A stretch of 64,000 bases of DNA from Hygrocybe punicea (GCA_963556145.1 OY744465.1:558001-622000), one strand, 5' to 3'. Counted from the stretch's first letter, positions 45,731 to 58,119 are shown. Program-made: numbers and translations. Notes: generated from the letters alone by a model not told the origin.

Positions 45731-46855
45731 TCATGGTGATCCAAAATACAACGTGCCCAGGCAAGCCAACACCCCATCCGTCCACCCTATGATGGAGCCC
45801 CGAAGGCCTGCAGGAGAAATGGTTGCGTCGCACACAGATAGTCCTCCGTTGTCCACAATAAGCCATATTTTCTCCGTGATGCCAGGGGGGAGATTGTATG
45901 CTTGGATGCCTCCGTACATCGCTATGAACAACAAAACAATCAAGCCCAAGAACATGGTGCACCAAGGTCTTCTCATCTTGACACCATTGCAGAATTTGAG
46001 ATCGGAATTGACGAAGATGAGGGTGAAGAAGTCAACGGTCTCAATGAAAAGCGCCAGCGATGTCACGATGACGGTGGCGAGCAACCAGTGTGCCTGTAGG
46101 TGTGCAGGAATGTCGATGCACCCGATGCCGTTGTGGGTATTGTTGATGACATTGTAGACTTCGCAGTTCCCGTCTAGCACAGCGATACCAAACGGCAGGA
46201 AGATAGGTGAGCACCAGGATACCAGGAGGTCTTTGCTCTGCCGGCCCTGAACCGCCGCTATCAATCCTAAAATCTGCAGGACGATAATCGCAAGGAGAAA
46301 GAGACAGGATAGTATGATGACAGGGGATGCAAATGGTAGAAACCTTTTAAATCGCGGCGGGCCTGTGTCGTATGAGCGATGAGTGCGCAAGCAGTCTGAA
46401 GATCATACAGAGTGCTACATACCTGTTGTGACCGCAGATTCTTCGGCAGCTTCTTTCACAGCTTCTTTCGCATGTTCAACCCTCAATACAAACACGTGTG
46501 ACATGGCCCCGGCATCAAGGACCAGCGGCAATGGTGTCCAAACCAGGACCTTGCCTGGATCTAGGTGGGTGGAGCGGTACGCCAGTATGTAAATGCCCAC
46601 GGACAATGCAGTCAGGGCGATGGTCAACCATTGGACCTTTTCCCAACGCATTGCACGTACTACGACGGTGGGGAGGTGGATGATGATCACGAATACTGTA
46701 TAAAGCCAAGGCATGAGAGACCCAGCGACGTCAGGTCGAAGATAGCTTGACGGGGCCTCCCCGCATGGCGCAGAGGCATTAAGGAGTGGAGAAACTTGGC
46801 TCCACGGTATTCCGCCATTGATGATGGAGTCGGGACTGATCTGATTGCAGGACAT
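45731..46855 (-). CDS. Multi-pass integral membrane protein, 354 aa
   Basis: Exons 46855-46423 and 46362-45731, 60 bp intron, frame intact to a TGA. About seven hydrophobic segments are visible: LMPWLYTVFVIIIHLP, WLTIALTALSVGIYILAY, VLVWTPLPLVLDAGAMSHVF, ASPVIILSCLFLLAIIVLQI, HWLLATVIVTSLALFIETV, MFLGLIVLLFIAMYGGI, GWTDGVLACLG. The N-terminus MSCNQISPDSIINGG…YLRPDVAGSLMPW resembles a family of fungal seven-TM proteins of unknown function. A truncated second copy of its last exon lies at 49.9-50.4 kb. Function unknown; plasma-membrane or vacuolar location is inferred only from topology. Confidence 0.7.
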
Positions 46856-47130
46856 TATTGGATGGGAGTCGGATGGAAGGGGAGGGTTGGATAGAAAGAT
46901 TGATAAGGGTGCTGAATGAGAGCAACCAGCGTTGAACTAGAAGCCGTTGATTACTTCGGAGAGATAGCGAGGTGAAATTAGGATATCGAATGTCGCGGGT
47001 ATGTGTGGAGGTGGGTCCGGTCAGATATTAAAAGTTAAATACTGACGTTTTATAATAACTTGGCAAACCTCCATCGAGTCAAGGGGATAGCTTTAGTCAT
47101 CGCCATTCGTGTTGTCACTGTCAGGCAAAG
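46856..47130. promoter_or_regulatory. Presumed promoter side of the membrane-protein gene
   Basis: Intergenic, 5' to the minus-strand membrane-protein gene. No convincing TATA word identified; nothing else seen. Confidence 0.25.
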
Positions 47131-47138
47131 TCGGACCC

Positions 47139-47492
47139 GCTTCATCTGCTGTTCCGGCCGGGCTTTGGTGGCTTTGGCGGCTTTGGCCCGGCCTGAGGGG
47201 GCTCCGGCTTTGCAGCCAAGCCAAAGCCGTCAACCACAGCCTGGCTCAGGCCGCGGCTTTGCCTGGTCAACCGTGGGTGAGGGCAGAGGGGACCGGACCC
47301 CACATCGACGGTGGTGCTTCTTGCGAGGCGTAGGGCCTGTCCTGACGTTGGGCAGTCGAAAACGGGTCGTGGAGAGGGCCTTGTTCGGCCAAACAAGGTG
47401 GGGAGTATGGGCAGAGGGTGATGCGGGCCATTGGCGCCCCCACATTGACGCGTATGGATGTGGACTCTTGGCCCTGAGCCGGGCCGGAACAG
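47139..47492. mobile_element. Possible hAT-like MITE with GGCTTTGG subterminal repeats
   Basis: The inverted ends TGCTGTTCCGGCC and GGCCGGAACAGCA are about 350 bp apart. The left subterminal side carries repeated GGCTTTGG/CGGCTTTG words. Low-complexity frames inside are not genes. No target duplication was found, so this is tentative. Confidence 0.45.
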
Positions 47493-49639
47493 CAATACAA
47501 TGAAACTGACATTTGTCGCCAAGCCCAAGTCTCCAAGTTCTTGGCTGCAACCTGCTCCCAAATCTACCCTTAGTAAACTTTGTTGGATCCACCTGCTTAT
47601 CTATCTGGACACAACAATTGTTGGCCCTCAAATCCGCAAATTCCGGGAAGATATTGGCAGGAGCATCCCGCATCATACAAGATTACTCACTTTTTATCTC
47701 CAAGTTCTCAGCTGGAACAAGGATGTGTGGATGGGGCCTGGGAGGGTGCTAGTTCACCTACTCGGGGTTCGGAATGGTTGATTCGTGACTACATACCTGC
47801 ACGTAGGAAGCCGTAAAAACCTGAGAATCATGAGCAACACATTCATCATGGCCAGTTATGTATAGATTATAAATATTACCGACGCACAAAAGTACAATCT
47901 CCGCCAAAGTAGTCGACGTAAGGCGCCTAAGGCCTAGTGATCCGTCTTCGTGTCTTCCCTGCGAAATTCTGTGGCGAGTCTCTGTTGGAAGTGCTTCACT
48001 TTCAAGGCTGTAGACAATTGAGGAGAGGTTCTTCGGATTGTCCTCTGCGAAATGGTTGGACCAATAACCTGTGCGAGTAACCCTTTCTGATTAGGTTAAA
48101 TGGAGCGGCGAGACGCTGAAGATCTAGAAGAATTAGGTTTAGCTGGAGAACAATATAGACATAGCGATCCAACCAACTGCGGCGGCGAACATCATGAGGT
48201 TGTGGATCAAAGCCAAATTCAAGGAATGATCACCGCTGTGGACCTTGTGGATTGGTCCCGGCCGAAATAAGCTGCGGAGTGATACCAAGGTCGCCGTGAG
48301 GGAGCTTGTGGCTTGGGGTTGTGTCGGTCAGGCTTGGAAGACGTTGTCTTGAGTAATGGGGGAACTTGAATGGCTTGCCTGTTGAGTTGGAGGTATAGAA
48401 CTCATATCTGTGCGAGATAGGATCATTCCAAGTCTGTTTCGATCCAAAGGAACAATCATTGATACCGTGACTGTATTCGTCCACGAGCAACAGTGAAGGA
48501 GTCGGGGTCTGACAGACCAATGACAGCTGAGCGCTGATCTGTACAGCCTTGACGGTTCCGATCCACGCTGTACTTTCTATGGTATGGGCAATGGGGCGCA
48601 CTGCGACGCAATCACTGGAAACATTGAGCAGCTCGCTTCTGCCATTCCCTTACGAGCGTGCGCCTCTATCGAAGATTCCGCATATACTAACTCAACTGTT
48701 CGCTCCTCATCAAGTCTGCCGTTCTGGTCTCCCCCGGCTAATAATTCACTTATTCCTATCCATCGACCGTCGCCTACGCCAACTTGTGCCCGTCCAGACC
48801 ACAGGTTGCGAAACGCGTTGCATCGTGACCTGGTCAAGCAGCACAACGATATGAATCGAAAATCCCTTCTATCAACCTTCCACCGCTCCCTTCAAGTCTG
48901 CTCTCCCGGCATCATTTTGTCAGCATCGGTGTCCAACACTTCCGAAGAAACGTGTGTTCAAGTCCATTGCTTACGGTCCGGAAAGGTTGTCGGGTATATG
49001 CGTACTAATGATCTCACTGTTTCTGATACGGAGTTATGCAGGTGGTCTCGTAACTGGAAGGCTCTTAAAACTCGGTGTTGCATGTATACATGATATACAG
49101 CATTCGCCCTAGAAAGACCTATCCGTTTGGGATGCGGAATGATTGCGTTTCAGGACACGATGGTCCAGGAGGATCCAAGTTCATCAATTCATTCGATAAT
49201 ATCGATATCTGTGGGTTACCCTCTGGTTGATTTATTGAATACAGTTTTGAACTCACCGCATATATCTAGATGTCCGGTCTACGGCACAGCTCTGACACAA
49301 ATCCCGAAAGGCAAAGCCGAAGGGGGACTAGTACTCCAACAAGTCTGTGGGGAACGATTAGTACATCATGAAAATTCATCCACGAAGTAATTTCACGCAC
49401 TGTCTCGGAGGCTAATATTATCGCAAATCTGTGACTGTAAGGCCGGGCAGGACGGTGCGGGATCTCGACAAGAACAAATCAATATTCTGACAAAATGATG
49501 AGTGAATGCGACATTCACAGCTTGGAAGTTGGATTGTGTACTCGCCATACTAGATCGAACCGCAGATCTCTCTTCTTCCTCAACTTCAACACCTCCGCCA
49601 TAAATCACATTCTCGACACACTAAAATAAGATAAGATCA
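47493..49639. other. Gene-free 2.1 kb stretch
   Basis: Only short unrelated frames on both strands. 48470-48540 shares GAGTCGGGGTCT-type sequence with 50440-50510 upstream of NLR C, another trace of local duplication. I recognise no gene. Confidence 0.4.
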
Positions 49640-49856
49640 AATCTAGTGCATAAAAGCAGCAATGAGTAGTGGGTGTTAGGAAGGAACGAAGACGGCCAGC
49701 GACAAAACCAACAGTAAATGCGTGTCTGTCCGTGAAGGTATCCGTGGCTCCTGCCGGTATGCGAGCGCGAGTAACCGATACGCAGCGTTAATCCAGCACA
49801 AGTGAGCGACAGTCTGATACTGCTGGAGCCGAGATGACCCAAATCTGTACATGGAG
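49640..49856. repeat. Third, partial copy of the 45 kb repeat
   Basis: Carries AACAGTAAATGCGTG, GGTATCCGTGG, CCAGCACAAGTGAGCGACAG and CAAATCTGTACATGG in the same order as the copies at 44.9-45.7 kb, followed by a C-rich run (49867-49893) and then by the duplicated membrane-protein exon. Confidence 0.75.
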
Positions 49857-49894
49857 GGAGGGGATATGGGAATCCCCCCCCCCTCCCCCCCCCG

Positions 49895-50435
49895 CACTCA
49901 TGGTGATCCAAAATACGACGTGCCCAAGCACGCCAACACTCCATCCGTCCACACTATGATGGAGCCCCGAAGTCCTGCAGGAGAAATGGTTGCATTGCAC
50001 ACAGATAGTCCTCCGTTGTCCATAATAAGCCATATTTTCTGGGTGATGCCAGGGGGAGATTGTATGCTTGGATGCCTCCGTACATCGCTATGAACAGCAA
50101 CACAATCAAGCCCAAGAACATGGTGCACCAAGGTCTTCTCATCTTGACACCATTGCAGAATTTGAGATCGGAATTGACGAAGATGAGGATGAAGAAGTCA
50201 ACGGTCTCAATGAAAAGCGCCAGCGATGTCACGATGACGGTGGCGAGCAACCAGTGTGCCTGTAGGTGTGCAGGAATGTTGACGCATCCGATGCCGTTAT
50301 GGGTATGACATTGTAGACTTCGCAGTTTCCGTCTAGCATGGCGACACCGAATGGCAGAAAAATGGGTGAGCACCAGGATACCAGCAAGTCTTCAGGTTTG
50401 CTATGCCGACCTTGAACCGCTGCTCGCAATCCGAG
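49895..50435 (-). pseudogene. Truncated duplicate of the membrane-protein last exon
   Basis: Nearly the same as 46270-45740: AVQGRHSKPEDLLVSWCSPI, FLPFGVAMLDGNCEVYNV, then a small deletion that shifts the frame, QAHWLLATVIVTSLALFIET, MFLGLIVLLFIAMYGGI, LCAMQPFLL/VCNATISPAG in two frames, ending GTSYFGSP. It has no first exon and several indels, so it is not functional. Directly upstream of NLR C. Confidence 0.85.
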
Positions 50436-50613
50436 AATGTACCGTGAGTGTATTCGTCCGTGAGCGCCAGTGAAGGAGTCGGGGTCTTGACAAACCAACA
50501 GCAGTTCCTTCGATAAAGTCTTGACCCGGAAGTGCTGATTGCTGCCGCCGCACGTCAGCGAGATATAAGCGCCGACTAGCACAGCCAACCAGCTTGACAT
50601 TTTCTCGCCAACG

Positions 50614-53600
50614 ATGCTGAAACGGTTGAAGAAAGTCATTGACCGCCGCGGTAAAGGCAAAGCAGAAAGGCTTCCGGGGGGTTCCACGGGCCTGGTGAGT
50701 TCTTTTTGTCGAGGCATTCTGAACGACGACGACAATAACTCTTCTTCCAGATTGCAGATATAAGCCCAAATCCAGTTGACCTACGTCCGCCTCCCACTCT
50801 CACATTGAGCGCACATCATATCAGCGCTCCCGGTTCAACGTTCAACGCCGTTGCCCGCGATCAGCACAATTATCATTGTACGTCAAGTTGCGGACCATGC
50901 TTTCATTCACGCAATTCGAAACTGATTGTCAAATGTGTTGAACGTAGTATCTAACAATTCCCTGGGCACCCTTCCATACGCCGAAGGCGCTTCCTGGAAG
51001 CCGCGTCTCGTGTGCTTGCCCGGTACACGCACAGCCCTCCTCGATGATATATGGAAGTGGATCAACGAAGCTGATAGTACCAAGTCGGCGGAAATATTTT
51101 TCTTGTCTGATGTGGCCGGCACCGGAAAGAGTGCGATTGCGCACACCATCGCTCGCGACTGCCACAAGGCCGGAATTCTTGCCTCGTCTTTCTTCTTCGA
51201 TCGGGACATCCCAGATAGAAACCAGCCTAAAAAGTTCTTCAGCACCATCGTACATGACCTCGCTGGACTTAGCAATCATCTGGCGGAACATATCAGGGTC
51301 ATTCTTGAAAACGATCGCAGTCTTGCATCTGCGTCGCAATCTCGTCAATTTGACGAGCTCATCCTGAATCCTTTTCAGGTTCACAGGCATCGTATTCACA
51401 GGCCTATTGTCCTAGTTATCGATGCGCTGGATGAAGGCTACGATCCGGAGACTCTCGAAATCCTTTGCAACAAGGTTCCTCGCCTTCCCGGGACGTTCCG
51501 CATATTCCTAACCTCACGACCGAAGGACGACATTTTCACGGATTTGTCCACTTCGAATCACGTTCGCCGCAGATCAATCAACATTCACGGCGATAGCAAT
51601 CAGAATGATATCGCTATGTATATCCAGGAGATGCTGCGATGTATTGCAGCACGGAAGCGTTTGGGTGCGGATTGGCCTGGTGTGCAATTAACGAGTGACT
51701 TTACGGTGAAGGCGGAGGGCTTGTTCATTTGGGCGTCTACGATCAGCAATTACTTGGCCACCACTATTGATCCAGAGAAGAAGCTCAGGAAACTCTTGTA
51801 CGAGAGCGATCCGTCAGTCCTTCATGCAGAAGCCAAGATGGACAACTTGTATGCCGAGATTCTTAATACCTGCGACTGGGAAGACGAGGATTTTGTAGAG
51901 GGGTACGAGTTGCTCATCGGGGCTATCGTCGCAGTCAGGACACCGCTGTCCATGTCTGCTCTCCGGTGCCTTCATTGGGCTAATCCGACACTAAAAGTCG
52001 ATGAAATCCTTCGGCAACTCAGCTCGGTACTCACTGGCTTGGACGATCTATGTCGACCTATACAATTCCTACATCTCTCCTTCCGAGATTTCCTAACGTG
52101 TCGGGCTCAAACCTCGCCAGCTCAAGAGCGGTTCCATGTCAACGAGAAGGAGCATAGTCGGAGGCTGGGATTCTTGTGTATTCATGTCATGAATGAACAG
52201 TTGAATCCGGAAATACCTGATACGGGCTACTTAACGGGACAGAAGCAGGTCAAAGGCATCCCCAAAATCAACCAATCAAGTATTTCGGAAGCGCTATGGT
52301 ATGCGTGCAGATTCTGGACGCAGCACATCATCGACATCGAAGAGCCGTTGTCGGAAATGTTTCTTAATGCAATCGGCACATTCCTTGTGAGACGGCTGCT
52401 GATCTGGATGGAGGTTTTGTATTCCACATTTGAATTTCAAAGTTTGGTCAAAGTACGAGTCTGGCTTCAGGTTAGAAATTTGGATTGAATTCCCTTGGTA
52501 TCAACTAATTTGGTGATCCTGGTCAGAAAACGTATCCGACACTTGTAACTGCAGTTTCCGGCAAAACACAGGCTGCAGCGTTTGTTGGGCTCTCCACACG
52601 ATTTTATTATATGGGTCGCCGAGAAGATGCCATGAGAGCAATCGAAGAGGCAGTCGAGCTGTACCGGCAGCTTGCTGCTGACGATCCTGCCACTTTCATT
52701 CCAGATCTCGCCAGGTCCCTGAACAATCTCTCCAACCGCTTGTCCGATCTGGGTCGCCGAGAAGATGCCATGAAGGCAATTGAGGAGGCAGTTGAGCTGT
52801 ACCGGCAGCTTGCTGCTGACCGTCCTGTGACTTTCATTCCAGATCTCGCCATGTCCCTGAACAATCTCTCCGTCGACTTATCCAGTGTGGGTCGCCGAGA
52901 AGATGCCTTGAAAGCAATTGAGGAGGCAGTTGAGCTACGCCGGCAGCTTGCTGCTGACCGTCCTGCGACTTTCATTCCAGATCTCGCCCAGTCCCTGAAC
53001 AATCTCTCCAGCTGTTTGTCCGATCTGGGTCGCCGAAAAGATGCCTTGAAGGCAATTGAGGAGGCAGTTGAGCTCCGCCGGCAGCTTGCTGCTGACCGTC
53101 CTGCGACTTTCATTCCAGGTCTCGCCATGTCCCTGAACAATCTCTCCGTCGACTTATCCAGTGTGGGTCGCCGAGAAGATGCCTTGAAAGCAATTGAGGA
53201 GGCAGTTGAGCTACGCCGGCAGCTTGCTGCTGACCGTCCTGCGACTTTCATTCCAGATCTCGCCCAGTCCCTGAACAATCTCTCCAGCTGTTTGTCCGAT
53301 CTGGGTCGCCGAGAAGATGCCTTGAAGGCAATTGAGGAGGCAGTTGAGCTATGCCGGCAGCTTGCTGCTGACCGTCCTGCGACTTTCATTCCAGATCTCG
53401 CCCAGTCCCTGAACAATCTCTCCAGCTGTTTGTCCGATCTGGGTCTCCGAGAAGATGCCTTGAAGGCAATTGAGGAGGCAGTTGAGCTACGCCGGCAGCT
53501 TGCTGCTGACCGTCCTGCGACTTTCATTCCAGATCTCGCCCAGTCCCTGAACAATCTCTCCAGCTGTTTGTCCGATCTGGGTCTCCGAGAAGATGCCTTG

Positions 53601-54461
53601 AAGGCAATTGAGGAGGCAGTTGAGCTACGCCGGCAGCTTGCTGCTGACCGTCCTGCGACTTTCATTCCAGATCTTGCCCAGTCCCTGCACAATTTCTCCA
53701 GCTGTTTGTCCGATCTGGGTCTCCGAGAAGATGCCTTGAAGGCAATTGAGGAGGCAGTTGAGCTACGCCGGCAGCTTGCTGCTGACCGTCCTGCGACTTT
53801 CATTCCAGATCTCGCCAAGTCCCTGAACAATTTCTCCCTCTGTTTGTCCAATCTGGGTCGCCGAGAAGATGCAAAGAAAACAATTGAGGAGGCAGTTGAG
53901 CTGTACCGGCAGCTTGTTGCTGACCGTCCTGCTACTTTCATTCCAGATCTCGCCCAGTCCCTGAACAATCTCTCCAGCTGTTTGTCCAATCTGGGTCGTC
54001 GAGAAGATGCCTTGAAGGCAATTGAGGAGGCAGTTGAGCTATGCCGGCAGCTTGCTGCTGACCGTCCTGCGACTTTCATTCCAGATCTTGCCCAGTCCCT
54101 GCACAATTTCTCCCTCTGTTTGTCCAATCTGGGTCGCCGAGAAGATGCAAAGAAAACAATTGAGGAGGCAGTTGAGCTGTACCGGCAGCTTGTTGCTGAC
54201 CGTCCTGCTGCTTTTAATCCCGATCTTGCCAAGTCCCTCAACAACCTCTCTCTTCTTTTATCCAATCTGGGTCACCGCGAAGATGCCTTGAAAGCAATTG
54301 AGGAGGCAGTTGAGCTACGCCGGCAGCTTGCTGCCAACTGTCCTACTGCTTTTAATCCCGATCTTGCCAAGTCCCTCAAGACCCTCTCTCGTCTTTTATC
54401 CAAACTGGGTCGCCGCGAAGATGCCCAGAGAGCCATGGAGGAGGCAAGGCAGGTCCTGTAA
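50614..54461 (+). CDS. NLR copy C: NACHT-TPR protein, 1221 aa
   Basis: Exons 50614-50694, 50751-50877, 50948-52470 and 52527-54461, in the same phases as copy B, total an exact multiple of three. N-terminus MLKRLKKVIDRRGKGKAER; exon 2 ends STFNAVARDQHNYH. NACHT: P-loop VAGTGKSAIAHT (K130), Walker B PIVLVIDALDEG (D228 to D231, E232), LTSRP (258-261). The whole NACHT exon has the same length as in B (1523 bp) with few differences. The TPR exon is the longest of the three: about 13.4 units of 46 aa, many almost identical in DNA (LGRREDALKAIEEAVELRRQ…PATFIPDLAQSLNNLSSCLSDL). Some middle units read LGLRED. Presumed ligand-sensing receptor of fungal non-self recognition; no effector domain is recognisable besides the N-terminus. 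Confidence 0.87.
52611..54461 (+). repeat. 138 bp tandem repeat array (TPR units) of NLR C
   Basis: The unit GGTCGCCGAGAAGATGCC…GAGGAGGCAGTTGAGCT… repeats every 138 bp (for example 53163 and 53301). Adjacent units differ by only a few bases. The same unit makes up the arrays at 28258-29430 (NLR A) and 35229-36520 (NLR B), in lower copy number. Confidence 0.9.
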
Positions 54462-54567
54462 TGCATTTGATATTCTACTTTTCTTTCCACTTGCCAGTTC
54501 CTCATTAATTTGTAATTTACATCTTCGTGATGATATTATTCTGCAAATACATATCTATTGTCTAAAC

Positions 54568-55500
54568 TTATACCCATTCTTTTGGATTCTTCAATATTTC
54601 GACCAGCCTACCTTCTTCACCATCACCTCGAGCTCCCAAGTTCCGATATTCCCACCTAGCTGTTTCTGGCAAGTTCATCATGATGCTCTCTACCCCTGCC
54701 GCAGGTGTCGTCAAACCAAACTTGGTTCCACGATCGTAGAGTAAGCTGAATTCAACATATCTCCCTCTCCTCAATAGCTGCCACCTTCGCTTATGCTCCT
54801 CACTCAGCATCAATAACCTTCATTCCAAGATGGGCAGATATGACAAGAAGTCGTCTCCAAGGGATTGAATGACGGCGATGATCGGTGTGGGCGCTAAGCA
54901 GTGTCGCCTGAGAGACGCTTGCGTCGTCTGTCACTGAAATCGTCAAAGAATAACCCGCCAATACCTCGGGTCTCTCCGTGATGAGGGATGAAGTATGCGT
55001 CGCACCAGTGCTTCAATGCAGGATACAGAGCGCTTCCGTGCTGATCATAAGCGTTTTTCAGTGTTGCGTGAAAATGACGCGCATCCTCCTTGGGTAGGTA
55101 AGACGGTGTCAGATCAGAACCACCCCCAAATCACTAGGCGAGCATCCTGCCTGTGCTTCGGGGATGGGCTTGGTGATCTCGAAGTATCGATAATTAGCGT
55201 GTATGGTGCGAGAGCTGGGGTTTCGTCGGTGCACGACGAGACTGTGCCTGCAGCGAAGAAAGGCAGAGAAGTCGGCGAGTTTGGGTCGATGAATGATCTG
55301 CTCGCGTCTGCTTGATGGCGGGTCGTGGCAACGAATGGAGATGTTGACGCCAAAAACCGTTGACGCTGATTCGGATGGCGGTATCGATGCTGGGGCGGCG
55401 AATATGCCGGAGTCTCACCCAGGAATCGGGGCGCGTTTGGGCCTAAATTCTTCAAGGCAGATACTGTCTTGTCCTGTAAAGAATCAATGTAATCTTCAAC
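54568..55500 (-). pseudogene. HEM13: Coproporphyrinogen III oxidase remnant C (HEM13-like), most complete 3' end
   Basis: The terminal exon is undamaged and ends at a proper stop: [56 protein letters not shown], the classical C-terminus of coproporphyrinogen oxidase. Upstream come [28 protein letters not shown] with a stop soon after, PTSLPFFAAGT, and a garbled N-terminus (NLGPNAPRFLGET). Frameshifts and a stop between blocks show it is a pseudogene. Antisense and 3' to NLR C. Confidence 0.88.
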
Positions 55501-55741
55501 GCAAGCTGAGAGTTCGGTCAGGCGTGTCGAGTGACCGATGAACTCCGGTTACCTTTGGCTGAGACCGGCCGTGTCGTTACTGACCATCAACCAGACGTCT
55601 TTCCTCTCCTTCGCAAACTGAGCTCATCGGCTGAGCAATGCAACATCTTGGGAATTGAGCCAGTCTTTGAAGCCAACCTATTATTTTCGTAGCTGCCTTC
55701 ACGCTAACAAGCTCTGCGACGGTCGAAGATTTGTCCTAAAG

Positions 55742-56750
55742 CTAGAAATAAGCTGCGAGGGAGCTTTTTACCTTTACCGGTACCGCTACACGTATGTCAA
55801 ATATTTCATGAATACCCCTGAAAATCTCACTCCGCAATACGCAAAGCTTCTCAGCCATCGCCAGTCGACACTTCGTGCATAAGATATAACTTCTCCCGAA
55901 ACCACTGGATCCTCTCAGATATTCAACTTCTTTGAGCAAAACATCCAACGTACGACAATGGAAATCCTTGACTGCTAGAAGTTCGACCCAGTACCGCCAC
56001 ACATCCTTCTCACACAAGCGCCCCTCGGAGCAGGACCAACTCAGTTTACTTCCAAATTCCACGGCGTGATCCATAGGTTTTTCTCGCACCCTCCCCAGGT
56101 AAAGCAAATCCTCGTGAGCGAAACTTGAAAGGTGCTCACCGAGCCAAGTATCATCGAACGCCGACATCTTGTAGAACGCCATGGGCCGGAGAGAAGGGAT
56201 ATCGCATTCGCGCGCAAGAGATATCACATTCGCCGGGTTCATCTCATCACTCCTTTCTACCAATGCATCCCACCCTGATAATGAAGATGGCCAATCGTCT
56301 GCAAGTTGAGAAAGGATGCGATCGTGAAGCACGCAGACTTGGTACTTGATGGCTAGCTTAAGCGGTCCTTTCACAGACGACGCGGTGTCTCGGTGGTGCC
56401 GGTGGGGAATTACTCTAGCATTAATTGAAGCCAGTCAAACATCAACAAGCCGCCCAAGAAACGCAGAAATCGTACGATGGGTTGTACAAGAACGTGAAGA
56501 ATTGCTCCAAATCCACTGGATCGTCATGCAGATGGACAAGTGGAACACCATCGTAGACATCAGTCACCGATGGAGATGGGATGGAGAACATGTCCTTGAA
56601 TACAGCCGAGTTTTGGGCCAAGATGGACTTATGGAGGCGAAACAGGACTCGGTCGCCGTTCTTATAGGACGCAACGAGAACAATGTTTCCATCGTCCAGA
56701 TACAACGTGTTATGGCGTTTATCGGCAGACTGTGAAGGGTTTTGGTCCAT
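55742..56750 (-). CDS. BTB/POZ domain protein, 315 aa
   Basis: Two exons (56750-56476, 56414-55742), 61 bp intron with GTACGA donor and CTAG acceptor, frame intact. Residues about 15-90 form a BTB domain of the fungal type: LYLDDGNIVLVASYKNGDRVLFRLHKS (read in two parts), SILAQNSAVFKDMFSIP, VPLVHLHDDPVDLEQFFTFLYNP. The C-terminal part is helical with the usual LAIKYQVCVLHDRILSQLAD and SLARECDIPSLRPMAFYKMS segments. Mushroom genomes hold dozens of these; most are thought to be adaptors of CUL3-type ubiquitin ligases or transcriptional regulators, with no specific role known. The start is the ATG of MDQNPSQSADKRHNTLYL; an in-frame TTG lies nine bases upstream. Confidence 0.8.
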
Positions 56751-56783
56751 GTTGATCAAGGCCGTTCAATCTGGGGGTAAGGG

Positions 56784-56791
56784 TTTATATA
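56784..56791 (-). promoter_or_regulatory. TATA-like box of the BTB gene
   Basis: TATATAAA on the minus strand, about 34 bp before the BTB start codon. That would give a very short 5' leader. Word match only. Confidence 0.35.
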
Positions 56792-57029
56792 GGTAATTTT
56801 AACTCTGGAACTTTCCATTACTTCGGAAAGAATTTCCTCATTTCGGTTCTCGCAGAAGCGTCAACTTTCAGTGCGAACGCGAACGCGACCCTCAACTGAG
56901 GGAACATGATCAAATACTCGTTTTTACCTCCTCTCCGATGACAGTGAGACTCGGATATTTCACACATTTAACCCCAGATTTTGACCCTGAACCGACTCAG
57001 TGGCCGGAGAGCAAGATCGGCACTATCAG

Positions 57030-57245
57030 TGTGAACACTGAAGTTCTTCGTGTTGCAGCCCAGTGAGTGTTCCGTATATAATGTTCAAGGACAAAAAGGT
57101 TGAATTTTACGATGCGGCAGGTGCGCTAAATGTAACTGGCGACCATGTGGGCGCTAGGACGTTCAGCTGAACCTTGGTTAATTATGCCGGACAAGGCACT
57201 TGACAATGACTTTTGGCGTTTGTCGCTTCTCACGTCCAAACACAA
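57030..57245 (+). repeat. Inverted duplicate of the 62.6-62.76 kb segment
   Basis: TATCAGTGTGAACACTGAA through TTGAATTTTACGATGCGGC, AATGTAACTGGCGACCATGT and GGGCGCTAGGACGTTC to CTTGACAATGACTTTTGGCG occurs here on the plus strand and, with about 10 per cent differences and small indels, on the minus strand at 62760-62550. There it is the 5' region of the J-domain-like gene. No gene follows it here. Confidence 0.8.
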
Positions 57246-57479
57246 ACTGATGAGTCTCTGTGCTCGGTCCAGGGGCTTGTAGGGTTGTTACTAGAATGGG
57301 TCCCGAAATATCCAGGAAGCTCTTGACATCGTCCATTCAATAGCTTGTGCCGACCGAAGTCTGAGTCCCAAATGTATCGTATCAGCTACTGGATTGAGGC
57401 TTGAGCCGTGTCTGAATCAAAATCTTTCAATGGAATATGGTGGCACACAACCCGGGATCTCCTTCCGGTTACGGTCGCT

Positions 57480-58110
57480 TACAGCAATGGCCACAGGTCG
57501 CAATACTTGCAAGTACGGTCAAAGTTGTACATTTTGCAGAGCTTGGCGTTCTGGACCTCGCGTGAATCCGTCACTTGGATATAGTCGAGCATGATCTCAT
57601 CGCTGGCAGCTATGGGAGTCTTAGCAAGTAGTGAGATGACAATGTTTCGATATCCCAGTGGCGACTGACGTTGGGGCCACAGCTTTGGCCAATATGTGAA
57701 TCTCATGAGAGAGAGAGAGAGAGAGAGACGCGCCTGTGATTGCTACCTGCTGATATTTAAATACACGCTGCTATAGAGAGCAAATTCGTCGCTCATTCCC
57801 TTGGAGAATGGGCAATGAGGTGCCAAAATTGTTGGCGCGTAGGATTCCTTCTTCTAAATAGGCGGTAGAGTTGTTTACGAAAGAAAGGTTCCTATCGGCT
57901 GAATAACGCGTGGCACGTCTCAGTCCGCCCCCTGAACACTTGCATAACAATGGCAAGATGCTCTGCCATAATAAGCTCTCCAGTTGCAATGTTGCGACAA
58001 GCAATGTTGCGACAAGCAAACATGCCCACGCCTTCATTTTCGGCGGACCTTATCATGAAGCTATTCGGAGGGTTGGGCGGAAGAGGTTTTGAAAGGTTCA
58101 GGGAATGTCG
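57480..58110 (-). pseudogene. SET-domain protein remnant
   Basis: Minus strand. Starts SFMIRSAENEGVGMFACRNI with a short internal duplication (ACRNIACRNIATGELIMAEH), the opening of a SET lysine-methyltransferase domain. Then comes NNSTAYLEEGILRANNFGTS, a degenerate core motif (QSCGPNVSRHWD where NHSCxPN is expected) in a shifted frame, and the closing DEIMLDYIQVTDSREVQNAK plus a post-SET-like CKYC. Between blocks there are frameshifts, and a (GA)n tract at 57711-57730 interrupts the sequence. The Asn/His of the cofactor-binding NHS motif are lost. Non-functional. Confidence 0.75.
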
Positions 58111-58119
58111 CAAAGACGC

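Noticed and set aside
48380..48601. MutS-like fragment (SLLLVDEYSHGIND resembling a Walker B region) on the minus strand
   Set aside because: Only one short motif with mismatches at the key glycine-lysine-glycine-threonine positions; flanking sequence gives no support.
52607..54265. 552-codon minus-strand frame opposite the NLR C TPR array (similar ones opposite A and B)
   Set aside because: It mirrors the 138 bp coding repeat; the plus-strand frame has the real TPR pattern and splice-compatible context, while the reverse one is Ser/Arg-rich with no motif.
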